A DNA stretch of 64,000 bases from Diospyros lotus (taxonomy: Eukaryota; Streptophyta; Magnoliopsida; Ericales; Ebenaceae): positions 26,731,316-26,795,315 of the forward strand of contig NC_068339.1 in the NCBI RefSeq assembly GCF_014633365.1, read 5' to 3'. The translations under genes were made by a program, and so were the position numbers. Within the stretch, counting starts at the first letter, position 1, and each line of letters starts with the position of its first letter. Below the pieces are notes generated by a model. It did no database searches. It was not told where the DNA came from and saw only the letters and a program-made list of their open reading frames with translations. Shown here piece after piece: positions 11,567-22,997 of this stretch.

Positions 11567-12136
11567 ATGCCTAGACAAGTACATAGGTGGCTAATGTTGG
11601 AGAACATGTCACTGGACATGACTCGCCATGAGAATCCATTTTGGTTATATGTTGATGGAATTCTCATACGAGATGGGTGTAACTAATCCTTGGACCTAAG
11701 GTTGTCACGATCATCTCATAAGAAGACCGGTATGCTTTGACATCGTTTCGATGGGCCTAGATAAAGGCTGCACGTGGGCGATCGTTAGGCATATCATGAG
11801 GCTTATGGAGATGGGTGTATAACCAAGATGAGACTCGTCAATCCCTTGATAGAGGATGATGTATCTAAGGTGCCTTCGGTGGATATTCACTTTAAATCTA
11901 TGGCCGTGGTGAAAGAGATCAATAAGGAGTTATTGTTTCACTTTCTATTAAGTGAGGATATCCAAAAGACTGAAGAAAACTTATGTGATTGTAATCAAGC
12001 AACACATCACCTACTTGAGATCACATAGGATATATTGACGAGAGGATCGAATTACACGGTAACCATGCTCGTTAAAGGTTATTTGCAGATTATGAATTCT
12101 TTTGAATAATTGGGTAGGAAATATGCCTTGCTAGAG
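11567..12136. repeat. non-coding repeat, copy 1 (partner at 24404-24975)
   Basis: The stretch beginning GATGCCTAGACAAGTACATA is repeated in direct orientation 12.8 kb downstream. Co-linear blocks include AGAAGACCGGTAT and GAGGATGATGTATC. It ends near GCCTTGCTA in both copies. Short frames here are broken in the other copy, so I treat it as non-coding. It probably belongs to an old LTR element later split by the SIRE and Athila insertions, but I could not name the family. 12137-12278 continues the same old sequence up to the TSD of the SIRE element. Confidence 0.7.
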
Positions 12137-12278
12137 GAAAATCTTGTCTTATGTGTTTGTACCGACACATTGTCAACATATTCTGAGGCCTAATGAGTCA
12201 TACGCAATAGGTAAGATCACTGGCTTAAACCCGGAGAGTGGACGTATGGTTATGTGGGACACTTCAGCAAGAAGTTAT

Positions 12279-13917
12279 TGTTGTATCATATTTTTTGGTA
12301 TGTGAGAAAATGTGTTTGATACAAAACCTATCTTTGTGAAAAATCATATTTCGTAATAAGCTTTCATATTTCGAAACAATGCATGAATAGTTTTTGAAAC
12401 GAATGCTTAAATGTTTGAAAAAATCCAAGTTCATGTATGATGTTTCGAAACCAAGTATTTATGTTTCGAAACGCTGTTCTTATATGTTTCTATATATGTT
12501 TTGAAATGCACTTTGTCTAGGTTTCAATGTTTGCTAAATTTGCATATCATATTTTGAAACTTATCTTGAATTTAAGCAGTATGTTTCAAAACTTACCTTA
12601 TCATGTTTCGAAACCTATGTCTCTGTCTGCAGAGCATTTTAATGTTTTAAGATGCATATGTTTCGAAAGAAGTTTATGAAGTATGTTTCGAAACCTTCAT
12701 ATCATGTTTTGAAACATCTGACTCTGTTAGAAGAATATTTGAAAATCCGTCATGCTTTTGCACTTTATTTCAAAAGCATTTTGGAAAGATAATTCTTGAA
12801 TTAATCTCCATACCCTAATGTTTTAAATTTCAAATATGATATAAGTGGAGAATAAAACCAAATCATTTTATTTTTAAAAGATGTCCTCCACTCATTTTGT
12901 CTCTTGGTGCATATCCAGCTGTAAATGTTGTATGTTTCGAAACATTGGATGTATGTTTCAAAATATCTATGTAAAAATGTGTTATTTCAAAACCTGAAAT
13001 ATGTGTTTTGAAACCTACTTTATTATCTTGTCTTTAACCATTATAATTAGCCAAAAATCTATCTCTTTAATATATATATATATATATATATATTTATCAG
13101 TTCTTTGAAGACAAGAAGCACCTCTCACAAGCATACACAAAGTTTACACATTTACAAGAGATTTTTACCACAAGCACAAGCAAACGAAGCTCTTTTAACA
13201 AGCTCTCAAAGAAGATCCTTGCAATCATTCTGTGTTGTGCATTGTGGTGTGAAAAGGAGAAGCAAATTAAAGCCAAAGCTCTCATCCTTTCAAGCTCTCC
13301 TCAGTCCATACCAATAGGTTTGTAATAACTATTTGGTAAGGTTTTTTTAATTACATTCAAATTGTTGGGTTGTAAAAGATAAGTGTTGTTTATCTTGTTG
13401 TAAAGTTTGAGTTGAGCCCGTAAAAAACTCATTGTGTAAGGTTTTAGGGTGAACCATGGTAAAACCCTTGGTGTCATTGATCGCTAGTGAAAGTGATTGT
13501 GGTTTGCAAATCCTTCAAGTGGGTAAACTTGAAGGTAGTGCAGTAGGCGAGTGTCGAACCACTATAAATCTCGTATGTACTTGATTTCTCATTTCTACTT
13601 GTTGTTATCCTTGTTCATGCTTTCAAAAGAATCATTTTTGAAAAAACTAAAGGAGTTTCAATATTTACAATCAAAGAGTAAGGTTTCGAAACATACTATA
13701 GCAGGTTTCGAAACATACCTAACAGTAAGTTTGATTTCGAAACATACTCATCTATATTTTAAAACATACTTAACAGAAAGGTTAGTTTCGAAACATACTT
13801 CCTCAGGTTTCGAAACATAGTGTCCTGCAAGCAAAAGTTTTTAAGTTACTGAAAATTTACCCAAATCCCAATTCACCCCCCCTCTTGGGATGTATTTTCT
13901 ATTATATAGAACTAATA
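12279..13917 (+). repeat. 5' LTR of the SIRE-type element (1639 bp)
   Basis: It runs from TGTTGTATCATATTTTTTGG to ATATAGAACTAATA and aligns with 20833-22419. It carries about a dozen exact TTTCGAAAC words plus degenerate ones in two clusters (12370-12720 with 12940-13010, and 13680-13820). A TA microsatellite at 13071-13092 lies where the partner LTR has a plain TATA-like ATATATATAAG. Shared U5 features include AATTCACCCCCCCTCTTGGG near the end. Confidence 0.9.
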
Positions 13918-13919
13918 AT

Positions 13920-13931
13920 TGGTATCAAAGC
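13920..13931 (+). other. primer-binding site of the SIRE-type element
   Basis: TGGTATCAAAGC lies two bases after the LTR end. It differs by one base from the usual initiator tRNA-Met complement TGGTATCAGAGC. The position confirms the LTR boundary at 13917. Confidence 0.8.
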
Positions 13932-13981
13932 AAGGTCTCTAAGTGTTTTGTAGGTTTAACCACCAAAGAGCAAAGATCCAA

Positions 13982-15597
13982 ATGGAATTCAACATCAACT
14001 TCAAGTTGGAAGGACAAAACACCTCAAGGCCACCCTATTTCGACGGTTCAAATTACAACCTACTGGAAAACAAGAATGAGGTATTTCTTGATGCAAAATA
14101 TTGAACTATATACATGTATATCTAGTACGGTTACACTTCCGGAACCTCCTACGAAAACTTGGAATGAACAACAAAAACAAACTAATGGGATAAATGCTAG
14201 AGCTGTCAATATATTGCATTGTGCATTAAGTTCATCTGAGTTTAATAGAATAATTTCATGTACTACGACAACAGAAATTTTGGATCACTTAGAAGTAACA
14301 CATGAGGGAACCAAGAAAGTGAAAAGCACTAATATTGCAATTCTTACTTGTGAGTATCAAAATTTCATAATGAATGCTAGTGAATCCATTAAGGAGATGT
14401 TCACAAGGTTTAATGACATTGTAACGAACTTGCAAGCTTTAGGAAAAACAAGAACAATCGAAGAAAAGGTTCATAAGATCTTAGGAAGCTTACCATCTAG
14501 TTGGGAACCTAAAGTCACTGCCATAGAAGAAGCTAGAGACACATCTACACTTACAATGGATGATTTATTAAGCTCATTATCGACTCATGATATTAAGTTA
14601 AATAGAAAAGAATCAAATGAGCTCAAAATGAAATCCTTAGCATTTAGGCCAAAGAAGAAGATGAAAGTGAAACAAGTGATGAAGATGAAGAACTTACTCT
14701 ACTCACAAAACGTTTTAACAAGTTTATGAGAAAAGGAAAATTTCCCAAGAGAAAACCATATGAAAACAAGAAATTTCGAAGGATACTCCTTATGAATTAA
14801 AATGTTTTGAGTGTAAGGAACCAGGACATATCAAGGCAGATTGTCCTCAATACAAAAAGCTGAAAAGGAACAACAAGAAGTCATTAGCCACATTGAATGA
14901 AGAAAACTCCTTCTCCTCCGATTCAAGTCAACAAGAAGAGGCTGCAAATTTTTGTCTTATGGCACAAGAAGAAAATGAGGTAACTTCATGTTCATCTAGT
15001 AGCAACTCTATTTCATTTAACTCCTTACAAGATGAGTACAACTTACTTTTAGAAACATATAACAAAGTGTTAGCTAAAAACAAAGTTATGAAAAATGTCT
15101 TAATAATCAAAGAAAAAGAATGCAATGATCTTAAGTTTGCTTATGATGACGTAGAGCAAATTATTGAACAAAAGAATAGTGAAAATGCAAACTTAAAGAT
15201 TAAACTTTCAGAATTAGAAAAGAAAAACAATGACTTATTAAACTCATTTGAAAAATTGCTAGAAGGAAAGAAAAAGCTGGAAATAATTTTGGGAAATCAA
15301 AAACCATTTGGTGATAAAAGAGGTCTTGGATATATAGATGATGTACCATCTACCTCAACAACTAAGTTTGTTAAAGAAACGGCTTTGAACAAACCCCATT
15401 CATTTAGAAAACAAGTTGTTCAACATAATCAAGGTTTCTATAGAAAAACAAGTTTAACTTGTCATTATTGTAACAAGAAAGGACACCATATCAAGCAATG
15501 TTTTTATAGAAAAAATGCTCATAGATTAAGTTTGAATTGGATTTCAAAAGTTAACAATGATGTGTTTACTAACATTGATGGACCCAAAAAGACTTAG
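13982..15597 (+). pseudogene. SIRE-type copia gag, frameshifted
   Basis: The likely start is ATG 13982 (MEFNINFKLEGQ). A one-base insertion around 14055 moves the rest of the UBN2 gag domain into another frame, where it runs to about 14648. A second frameshift near 14648 leads into an acidic linker and the first zinc knuckle (CFECKEPGHIKADC, about 14811-14852). A third part, 14893-15597, holds a Ser-rich segment, a coiled-coil-like stretch of about 90 residues and a second knuckle (CHYCNKKGHHIKQC). The family gag coats the genomic RNA in virus-like particles. Two CCHC knuckles with a coil between them fit SIRE. The frameshifts make it non-functional. Confidence 0.85.
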
Positions 15598-15654
15598 GTA
15601 CCGAAAGTACCAATATGATGTGTTTCTTGTAGGTAAGCTTGGCATCCAAAGAAG

Positions 15655-18600
15655 GAAAGAAGAAGTGGTATCTTGATAGTGGATGCACCAAGCACATGAT
15701 GGGAGACAAGGATCAATTCGTCTCTCTCACCTACGAAGAAGGAGGTAATGTTGTCTATGGAGATAATCTAAAGGTAAAATCCTTGGCTATGGCACAGTTG
15801 GTTATGTAGAACAAAAGTCGAAAATGTATGCCTAGTTGAAGGTTTACAACACAACTTGCTAAGTATAAGCCAATTATGTTATAAAGGACATAGAGTCACT
15901 TTTAAATCAAGCAAATGCAAAGTCTATGATTTGAAATCAAATGAACTTATTTTTTCTAGAAATAGACATGGTAATGTATATGCTATTTGGCTTGATGATG
16001 TTGTGCTTAAGCATGAAAATTGCCTTATTACATCAAATTCAAACTTGTCTTGGTTATGGCATAAGAAATTAGGACATGCAAGCATGAGCTTAATTGATAA
16101 ATTAGCTAGAAAACAAGGTTTACCCAATATCAACTTTAAAAAGGATCATGTATGTGATATGTGTATGAAAGGGAAACAAACTAGATCTTCATTCAAATCC
16201 ATAAATTCAGTTAGCACAGCTAGACCTCTAGAATTGTTTCATCTAGATTTGTTTGATCCTATGAGAACTCAAAGTTTAGGAGGAAAATCCAATACCCTAG
16301 TTATAGTAGATGATTTCTCAAGGTTTACATGGGTGCTATTGTTAGGAAATAAAAGTGATATTTTTAAAGCATTGTCTAGATTGTGCAAAAGACTTCAAAA
16401 TGAACAAGAATTAAAAATAAAGCAAATAAGGAGTGATCATGGTGGAGAATTTGAAAATCAAGAATTTCAATTCTTTTGTGAAGAAAATGGAATTCATCAT
16501 AAATTTTCGGTCTCTAGAACCCTTCAACAAAATGGTGTCATTGAAAGAAAGAATAGAACTCTTATAGAAATGTCTAGAACCATGTTGCTAGAAAATAACT
16601 TGCTAATGTATTTTTGGGCTGAAGTTGTAAATATAACATGCTATGTTCTAAATAGAGTATCAATAAGACCTATCATTAAAAGAACCCCATATGAAGTATT
16701 CAAACACAATAAACCCAATATTTCATACTTTAATCATTTTGGGTGCAAGTGTTTCATTCTAAATAATGGAAAAGATCAACTAGGAAAGTTTGATGCTAAA
16801 AGTGACGAAGGCATATTCATAGGTTATTCATCTCAAAGCAAAGCTTATCGAGTCTTTAACAAAAGAACACTATTTATAGAAGAATCAATTCATATAGTGT
16901 TTGATGAAAATCCAAGAATAAGCAATAATGATGATGATCTATAAATCATTCCAAATAAGATAAATGAAATTCAAATCAATGAGGAAATAAATCAAAGCAA
17001 TATGCAAGATCAAGAAAATAAAAAAGAAGTTTCATTTCCAAGAGAAAGAAATTATGTTAAAGAAAATGAAATCTTAGGAGATCCTAGTAAAGGAGTATCA
17101 ACTAGATCTTCCATTAGATTAAACACTGATCTAGTTCTAATCTCTCAAATAGAACCCAAAAATGTTCAAGAAACTTTAAATGATGATGAATGGGTTAGAG
17201 TTATGCAAGATGAGCTAAACCAATTTGAAAAGAATGAAGTTTGGTCTCTTGTACCTGAACCATCAGATCATCCTATCATTGGAACAAAATGGGTCTCTAG
17301 AAACAAGCTGGATGAAAGTGGTAACATCATTAGAAATAAAGCTAGATTAGTTGGTCAAGGTTATAGTCAAGAAGAAGGCATAGATTATGTTGAAACCTAT
17401 GCTCCGATAGCAAGATTAAAAGCGATAAGAATCCTATTATCTTTATCATGCTACAAGAACTTCACTTTATATCAAATGGATGTTAAAAGTGCATTCTTAA
17501 ATGGTTTCATTTCGGAGCAAGTGTTTGTAAAACAACCACTAGGCTTTGAAAATCCAAAATATCCAAATCATGTATATAACTAAAGTCCTATATGGTTTAA
17601 AACAAACTCCTAGAGCTTGGTATGAAAGGCTAAGTAAGTTTCTTACTGAAAATGGATTTCAAAGAGGTAAGGTTGATACAACAGTTTTCATTAAGAAGAA
17701 AAGAAATGATATGTTGTTTGTCCAGATTTATGTAGATGACATTATTTTTGGATCATCAAATCTTAAGTTGTGTGAAAAGTTTGCCTCACTAATTCAAAAT
17801 GAATTTGAAATGAGCATGATAGGAGAATTAACATACTTCCTAGGTCTTCAAATTAGGCAAACATCTCAAGGAACTTATTTAAGTCAAGCTAAGTATGTAA
17901 AAGAAATCTTAGCAAAATTTGGAATGAAAGATTGTAAACCTATATCAACCCTTATGAGTGCATCTATCTAGTGTCATTGATAAAGATGAGAAAGGAAAAT
18001 CAGTGGATTAAAAGCTATATAGAGGGATCATTGGCTCTTTGCTATATTTAACGACCTTTAGACCTGATATTGTATTTAGTGTTGGTATATGTGCTAGATA
18101 TCAAGTCGATCCAAAAGATTCTCACTTGAAAGCCACCAGAAGAATCTTAAGATATATTAAAGGTTCTAAAAACTTAGGCCTATTCTATTCGAAGTAAAAA
18201 ATGTTTGAACTTATAGCCTATACCGATGCTGACTATGGTGGATGTAAAATTAATAGAGAAAGTACAAGTAAAATATGCCACTTTCTAGGGAAATCATTAG
18301 TAACTTGGGGTAGCAAGAAGCAAAATACCGTTGCCCTATCCTCAACCGAAGCTGAATATGTAGCAGCTAGTTTGTGTTACACACAAGTTTTATGGATTAA
18401 GCATCAACTAGAAGATTATGGGATTCATCTAGAAAGAATTCCAATCAAGTGTGATAACACGAGTACAATAGCCTTATCCAAAAATCCCGTATTCCATGCA
18501 AGAACCATGCATATTGAAATCAAACATCATTTATTAAGGGATTATGTTCAAAAAGAAGATATCACAATAGAATTCATTGATACAAATAATCAAGTCGCCG

Positions 18601-18680
18601 ATATCTTTACAAAACCATTGGATAACAAAAAGTTTAAACACTTTAGATCGTGCCTTAACTTATTGGAAATCAAGTTCTAG
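15655..18680 (+). pseudogene. SIRE-type copia pol (PR-IN-RT-RNase H), broken
   Basis: Protease motif WYLDSGCTKHMMGD lies near 15666-15707, with its frame closed soon after. GAG-pre-integrase and integrase occupy 15856-16944, with the HHCC finger and a DDE triad in FHLDLF, IRSDHGGEF and GVIERKNR. A single stop at 16942-16944 separates this from RT in the same frame (17002-17583). A frameshift near 17570 moves the rest of RT to 17546-17971, which holds the catalytic YVDD. After more stops, RNase H is at 18201-18680 (YTDADYGG, STEAEYVAA). All domains are recognisable in order with catalytic residues kept, but at least two stops and several frameshifts block a polyprotein. Confidence 0.88.
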
Positions 18681-18722
18681 ATTTGTTTTTACCAAAATTT
18701 GAATCTAAGTGTTTTTGCTTAA

Positions 18723-19035
18723 AGAAGTTTCGAAACATCTCTTTCAAGTTTCGAAACATGTGCTATATCGAGAAAATCGTGTTTCGAAACACCATATCCT
18801 TTTATTTCGAAACACAATTTCCAGAGAGCTATATTTTGAAACATGTTGTCCTATGTTTCGAAACCTATTTTTCAGAGAGTGTTATTTTGAAACATAATTG
18901 ATTTATGTTTCGAAACCTCATTTTTAGATAGGTATGTTTCGAAACATAAGTACCATGTTTCGAAACCTAAAATCGGGATTATAAATACCCGAACGACTTC
19001 AAACACTCATTTCCTCCGAAATTTCCTCCCTGTTT
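18723..19035 (+). repeat. TTTCGAAAC word array downstream of SIRE-type pol
   Basis: About eleven copies of TTTCGAAAC, or the variants TTTTGAAAC and ATTTCGAAAC, occur in 310 bp just after the RNase H stop. The same word is scattered through both LTRs. Spacing is irregular, about 18-40 bp. It is non-coding and ends before the third ORF. Confidence 0.8.
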
Positions 19036-19121
19036 CGAAACCCTAGCCCCCGAAATCTCTCTCCCTTGCACTCTCACTCGAAATCTCTCTCATTCTCTCA
19101 TTCTATCCTTGCAAATCCATC

Positions 19122-20361
19122 ATGGTAAGATCAAAGAGAACCGTTGGCAAGCGTCAACGCACCCATCTCTCGCCGTCTCCTCCTCCATAAGAGTTCAACG
19201 ACGATTTTCCCACTCCTCAAGCATTCCATTTCATCAAATCGTCATTTGAAAAAGGAGAGGTAAATCTTGGTAGCCCCTTCGATACTAATATCATAGAAAA
19301 ACCAATTTTTTCCTATCTAACTTCGTTGAAAGATAGAAATTGGTTAACTTAGAACCCTAGTTCTTTAAGATTATGTTCGGATCCTTTATTCAAATGCTCA
19401 AACATCTTTTGATAACCATGAATAAACTGATCATTTTTGAACCTTTATCTAAAATACTGAACTTGAAATATGCCCTAATTCATTGGCTAAATTCTTGGGC
19501 ATTCCAGCCAACGGAGACATCTACATTCCTTACACGTTTAAATCCTTAGATGCATGTAGGAAGATTTTTGGAAATCCTAATCTCAAATAAGATTTTACAA
19601 ATATAAACGCCTTATCATTTTATTTTCATATCCTACATCTTATTATTTGTCAAGTTTTTCACGCTAAGAAGGGAAACTATGCTAAACTCTATCCTGAAGA
19701 CCTATGGTTCATGGAAAAATTTATGGAAAATAACCCAATCAACCTCCCGTCCATTATGTGTAACAAAATGGTAAATGCTCGTGCTCATCATAAGCAATCT
19801 CTTCCCTATGGTTGCTTACTTTTAGCGTTTATCCAAACTAAGTTTCCAACTATCCAATCTTCATCCATTCTTCCGATATCAAAGATTGCTCTTTTCAATC
19901 ATACATCTCTTACAAAAATGGGATATAAATATGATGATGTGAACAAGAGATACACCAAAATAATCCATAGTCACCAAAGATTTAGTTTTGAGATGGATGC
20001 TCAAGCAAAAGAAGATGCCGAGAAAGAAGACAAGGAAGAAGATGAGGAAGAAGAAGACGAAGAAGATGAAGACGCTCCATCCACCGAAGCTGGACCTTCC
20101 ACTCGAGTCACACCTGATATGCTAGCATCGCTTCAGTCCACTATGGCTGAAGGCTTTGCCTCTATGACTCAGAAATTTGATGACGTCCTGGCTATCCAAG
20201 CTTCTTTTGGGACTCAGCTACAATCCTTAAATGACAAGGTCAACGACAACCATCGCCAAACAAAAGAGTATCTTGAAAGTCTTAGGGATCAACTAGGGAA
20301 CTTAGAAGAACTAGTAGCTAGTCACCCAAGCCCTAGTTCCCCTAGTTCCCCGACCCCCTAG
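19122..20361 (+). pseudogene. third ORF of the SIRE-type element (accessory or env-like position), broken
   Basis: A reading starts at ATG 19122 with a basic N-terminus (MVRSKRTVGKRQRTHLSP), has a stop near 19188, further damage, and resumes in another frame as 19711-20361 (216 codons). The C-terminal part has an extremely acidic run (about residues 97-118), a Ser/Thr/Pro linker and a predicted coiled coil (about 130-205). SIRE/Maximus elements often carry a gene here that has been called env-like. No signal peptide or membrane segment is visible in the surviving part, so I make no envelope claim. The resemblance is to plant 'putative transposon protein' ORFs found in this position. Confidence 0.6.
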
Positions 20362-20819
20362 TTTTTAGTTGATTTCTATGTTTTGTAATTGACTATCCAT
20401 GTGTCATTGTGTTGAATTTTTCTTGCAAGTATTGGATATTTTTCTTTAGAAATGAAATGCTATTTAGTTACTTTTGATACTTTGCTTGCTTTCATGGATG
20501 TCTTAATTTCATTATCACATTTTTTGGTTATGATAAAAAGGGGGAGAAAAATGAAAAAATGATAAAAATATATATGATGTATGCAAGTGTATGTACACAA
20601 GTCAATAATTGGTATAAGTTGAGCAAACCCATTTATTTTGAAACACTAACTCTTAGTATCAAGAAAATTTTTGTGTTATGCAGTTTCAAACAAATACAAA
20701 AGAGAATGTGCCACTTCAAAGGTTTGTATTTCTATCTCCGATGTAAGTTTATGGGGGAGTTATGTGTATGTTGAGTGCATATTGATTTTTCAAAGGGTTT
20801 TCATCATTATCAAAAAATA

Positions 20820-20832
20820 GGGGGAGAATTAT
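20820..20832 (+). other. polypurine tract of the SIRE-type element
   Basis: GGGGGAGAATTAT lies immediately before the TG of the 3' LTR at 20833. This is the expected site and composition of the plus-strand primer. Two GGGGGAG runs further upstream (20539-20546 and 20753-20758) are similar but not adjacent to the LTR. Confidence 0.75.
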
Positions 20833-22419
20833 TGTATCATATTTTTTGGTATATGAGAAAATGTGTTTGATACAAAACCTATCTTTGTGAAAAATCATAT
20901 TTCGAAATAAGCTTTCACATTTTGAAACAATGCATGAATAGTTTTTGGCACAAATACTTAAATGTTTGAAAAAATCCAAGTTCATGTATGATGTTTCGAA
21001 ACACTGTTCTTATATGTTTCTATATATGTTTCGAAATGCACTTTGTCTAGGTTTCAATGTTTGCTAAATCTACATATCATATTTTGAAACTTATCTTGAA
21101 TTTAAGTAGTATGTTTCGAAACTTACTTTATTATGTTTCGAAACCTATGTCTTTGTCTGTAGAGCCTTTTAATGTTTTGAGCTGCATATGTTTCGAAAGA
21201 AGTTTCTGAAGTATGTTTCAAAACCTTCATATCATGTTTCGAAACATCTGACTTTGTCAGAAGAATATTTGAAAATCTGTCATGCTTTTGCACTTTATTT
21301 TAAAAGCATTTTGAAAAGATAATTCTTGAATTAATCTCCATACCCTGATGTTTTAAATTTTAGATATGATATAAGTGGAGAATAAAATCAAATCATTTTA
21401 TTTTTAAAAGATGTTCTCCACTCATTCTGTCTCTTGGTGCATATCCAACTATAAGGCTGTATGTTTCAAAATATGGGATGTATGTTTCGAAACATTTACG
21501 TAAAAATGTGTTATTTCGAAACTTAAAATATGTGTTTCGAAACCTACTTTATTATCTTGTCTCTAACGGTTATAATTAGCCAAAAATCTATCTCTTTAAT
21601 ATATATATAAGTTCTTTGAAGACAAGAAGCACCTCTCCCAAGCATACACAAAGTTTACACATTTACAAGAGATTTTTGCCACAAGCACAAGCAAACGAAG
21701 CTCTTTTAACTAGCTCTCAAAGAAGATCATTCCGTGTTGTGCATTGTGGTGTGAAAAGGAGAAGCAAATTAAAACCAAAGCTCTCATCCTTTCAAGCTCT
21801 CCTTACTTCATACCAATAGATTTGTAATAACTATTTGGTAAGGTTTTTTAATTACATTCAAATTATTGGGTTGTGAAAGATAAGTGTTGTGTATCTTGTT
21901 GTAAGGTTTGAGTTGAGCCCATAAAAAACTCATTGCGTAAGGTTTTAGGGTGAACCATGGTAAAACCCTTGGTGTCATTGATCGCTAGTGAGAGTGATTG
22001 TGGTTTGCAAATCCTTCAAGTGGGTAAGCTTGAAGGTAGTAGTGGAGTAGGTGAGTGCCAAACCACTATAAATCTCGTGTGTACTTGATTTCTCATTCCT
22101 ACTTGTTATCCTTGTTCATGCTTTCAAAAGAATCGTTTTTGAAAAAAATTAAAGGAGTTTCAATATTTGCAATCAGAGAGTAAGGTTTTGAAACATACTA
22201 TAACAGGTTTCGAAACATACCTGAGAGTAAGTTTGATTTTGAAACATACTCATCTACATTTCGAAACATACTTAACAGAAAGGTTAGTTTCAAAACATAC
22301 TTTCTCAGGTTTCGAAACATAGTGTCCTGTAAGCAAAAGTTTTTAAATTACTGAAAATTTACCCAAATCCCAATTCATCCCCCCTCTTGGGATATATTTT
22401 CCATTATATAGAACTAATA
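20833..22419 (+). repeat. 3' LTR of the SIRE-type element (1587 bp)
   Basis: It aligns with 12279-13917 with many substitutions and small indels. Ends are TGTATCATAT and GAACTAATA, followed by the TSD GTTAT (22420-22424). A TATA-like ATATATATAAG near 21599-21610 precedes the leader-like stretch TTCTTTGAAGACAAGAAGCA. The TTTCGAAAC words recur at corresponding places, with several decayed in one LTR but intact in the other. Confidence 0.9.
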
Positions 22420-22424
22420 GTTAT

Positions 22425-22997
22425 GCCATCGTAGGTTCTCACGAAAAAAGAATAAATAGACGTAATGACGTCGATATGACGAGGGGTCGTTATAAAAGAA
22501 AAAAGTTTTCTAAAATGACAATTAATTAAATTAGGAAGGAGTTTCTAATTTAATAATTTTCTATTTGTTGGAGTGACAAATAGAAAATAATATATATTTG
22601 GCCTTAATTTAATATTTGAGTTAAATAAAGTATTTGGGTCAAATATTAAATCAAATTAATATTTGGACTAAATTAGATTTGGGTTAAATATTAAAATATT
22701 ATATTTGAACTAAATTAGATTTGGGTCAAATATTTAATAAATGGATTTGGCCCACTTAAGATTCTAGTTGGACTAGGATAAATGGGCCAATCCATGTCCA
22801 TTAGGGTTTAAGAAACCCTAGCTCTATAAATCCCCTTTATGGGTTGCCCAAAAGATAGAATGATTTTTATGTAGTTTTTCAAGAGTTGAAAAACGAATGT
22901 CGTTCACTCTTCCTTTTTTTCTTTTGGAATCAATATGAAACGAGGGTGTTTTTTTCTATCCGTACTCAAGCCATATAAAGGAGAAGGAGCTAGCACT
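22425..22997 (+). repeat. old repeat DNA continuing from 12278, with an LTR-like promoter
   Basis: This is the right flank of the SIRE insertion. It holds an AT-rich stretch with loose repeats of GGGTTAAATATTAA and GGACTAAATTAGA (22560-22745), then AGGGTTTAAGAAACCCTAG and a TATA-like CTATAAATCCCC at 22824-22835. The TATA context suggests the U3/R of an old LTR in plus orientation. No open gene. It is cut at 22997 by the Athila-type solo LTR and resumes at 24175-24403. Confidence 0.45.

Larger units (their letters stand above)
12279..22419 (+). mobile_element. SIRE/Maximus-type Ty1/copia retrotransposon, decayed
   Basis: About 10.1 kb, plus orientation. Order: LTR, PBS, gag with zinc knuckles, protease, integrase, RT, RNase H, a third ORF, polypurine tract, LTR. 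The TSD GTTAT is found at 12274-12278 and 22420-22424. LTR ends are TG...TA rather than TG...CA. Gene order, two CCHC knuckles, the RNase H type and a 3' ORF fit SIRE/Maximus. The LTRs differ by many substitutions and indels, and the genes contain stops and frameshifts, so it is an old, inactive copy. Confidence 0.9.

Noticed and set aside
13071..13092. TA repeat as an expanded origin or matrix element
   Set aside because: A short TA microsatellite at the TATA position of one LTR. The partner LTR has an ordinary TATA-like stretch, so simple slippage explains it.
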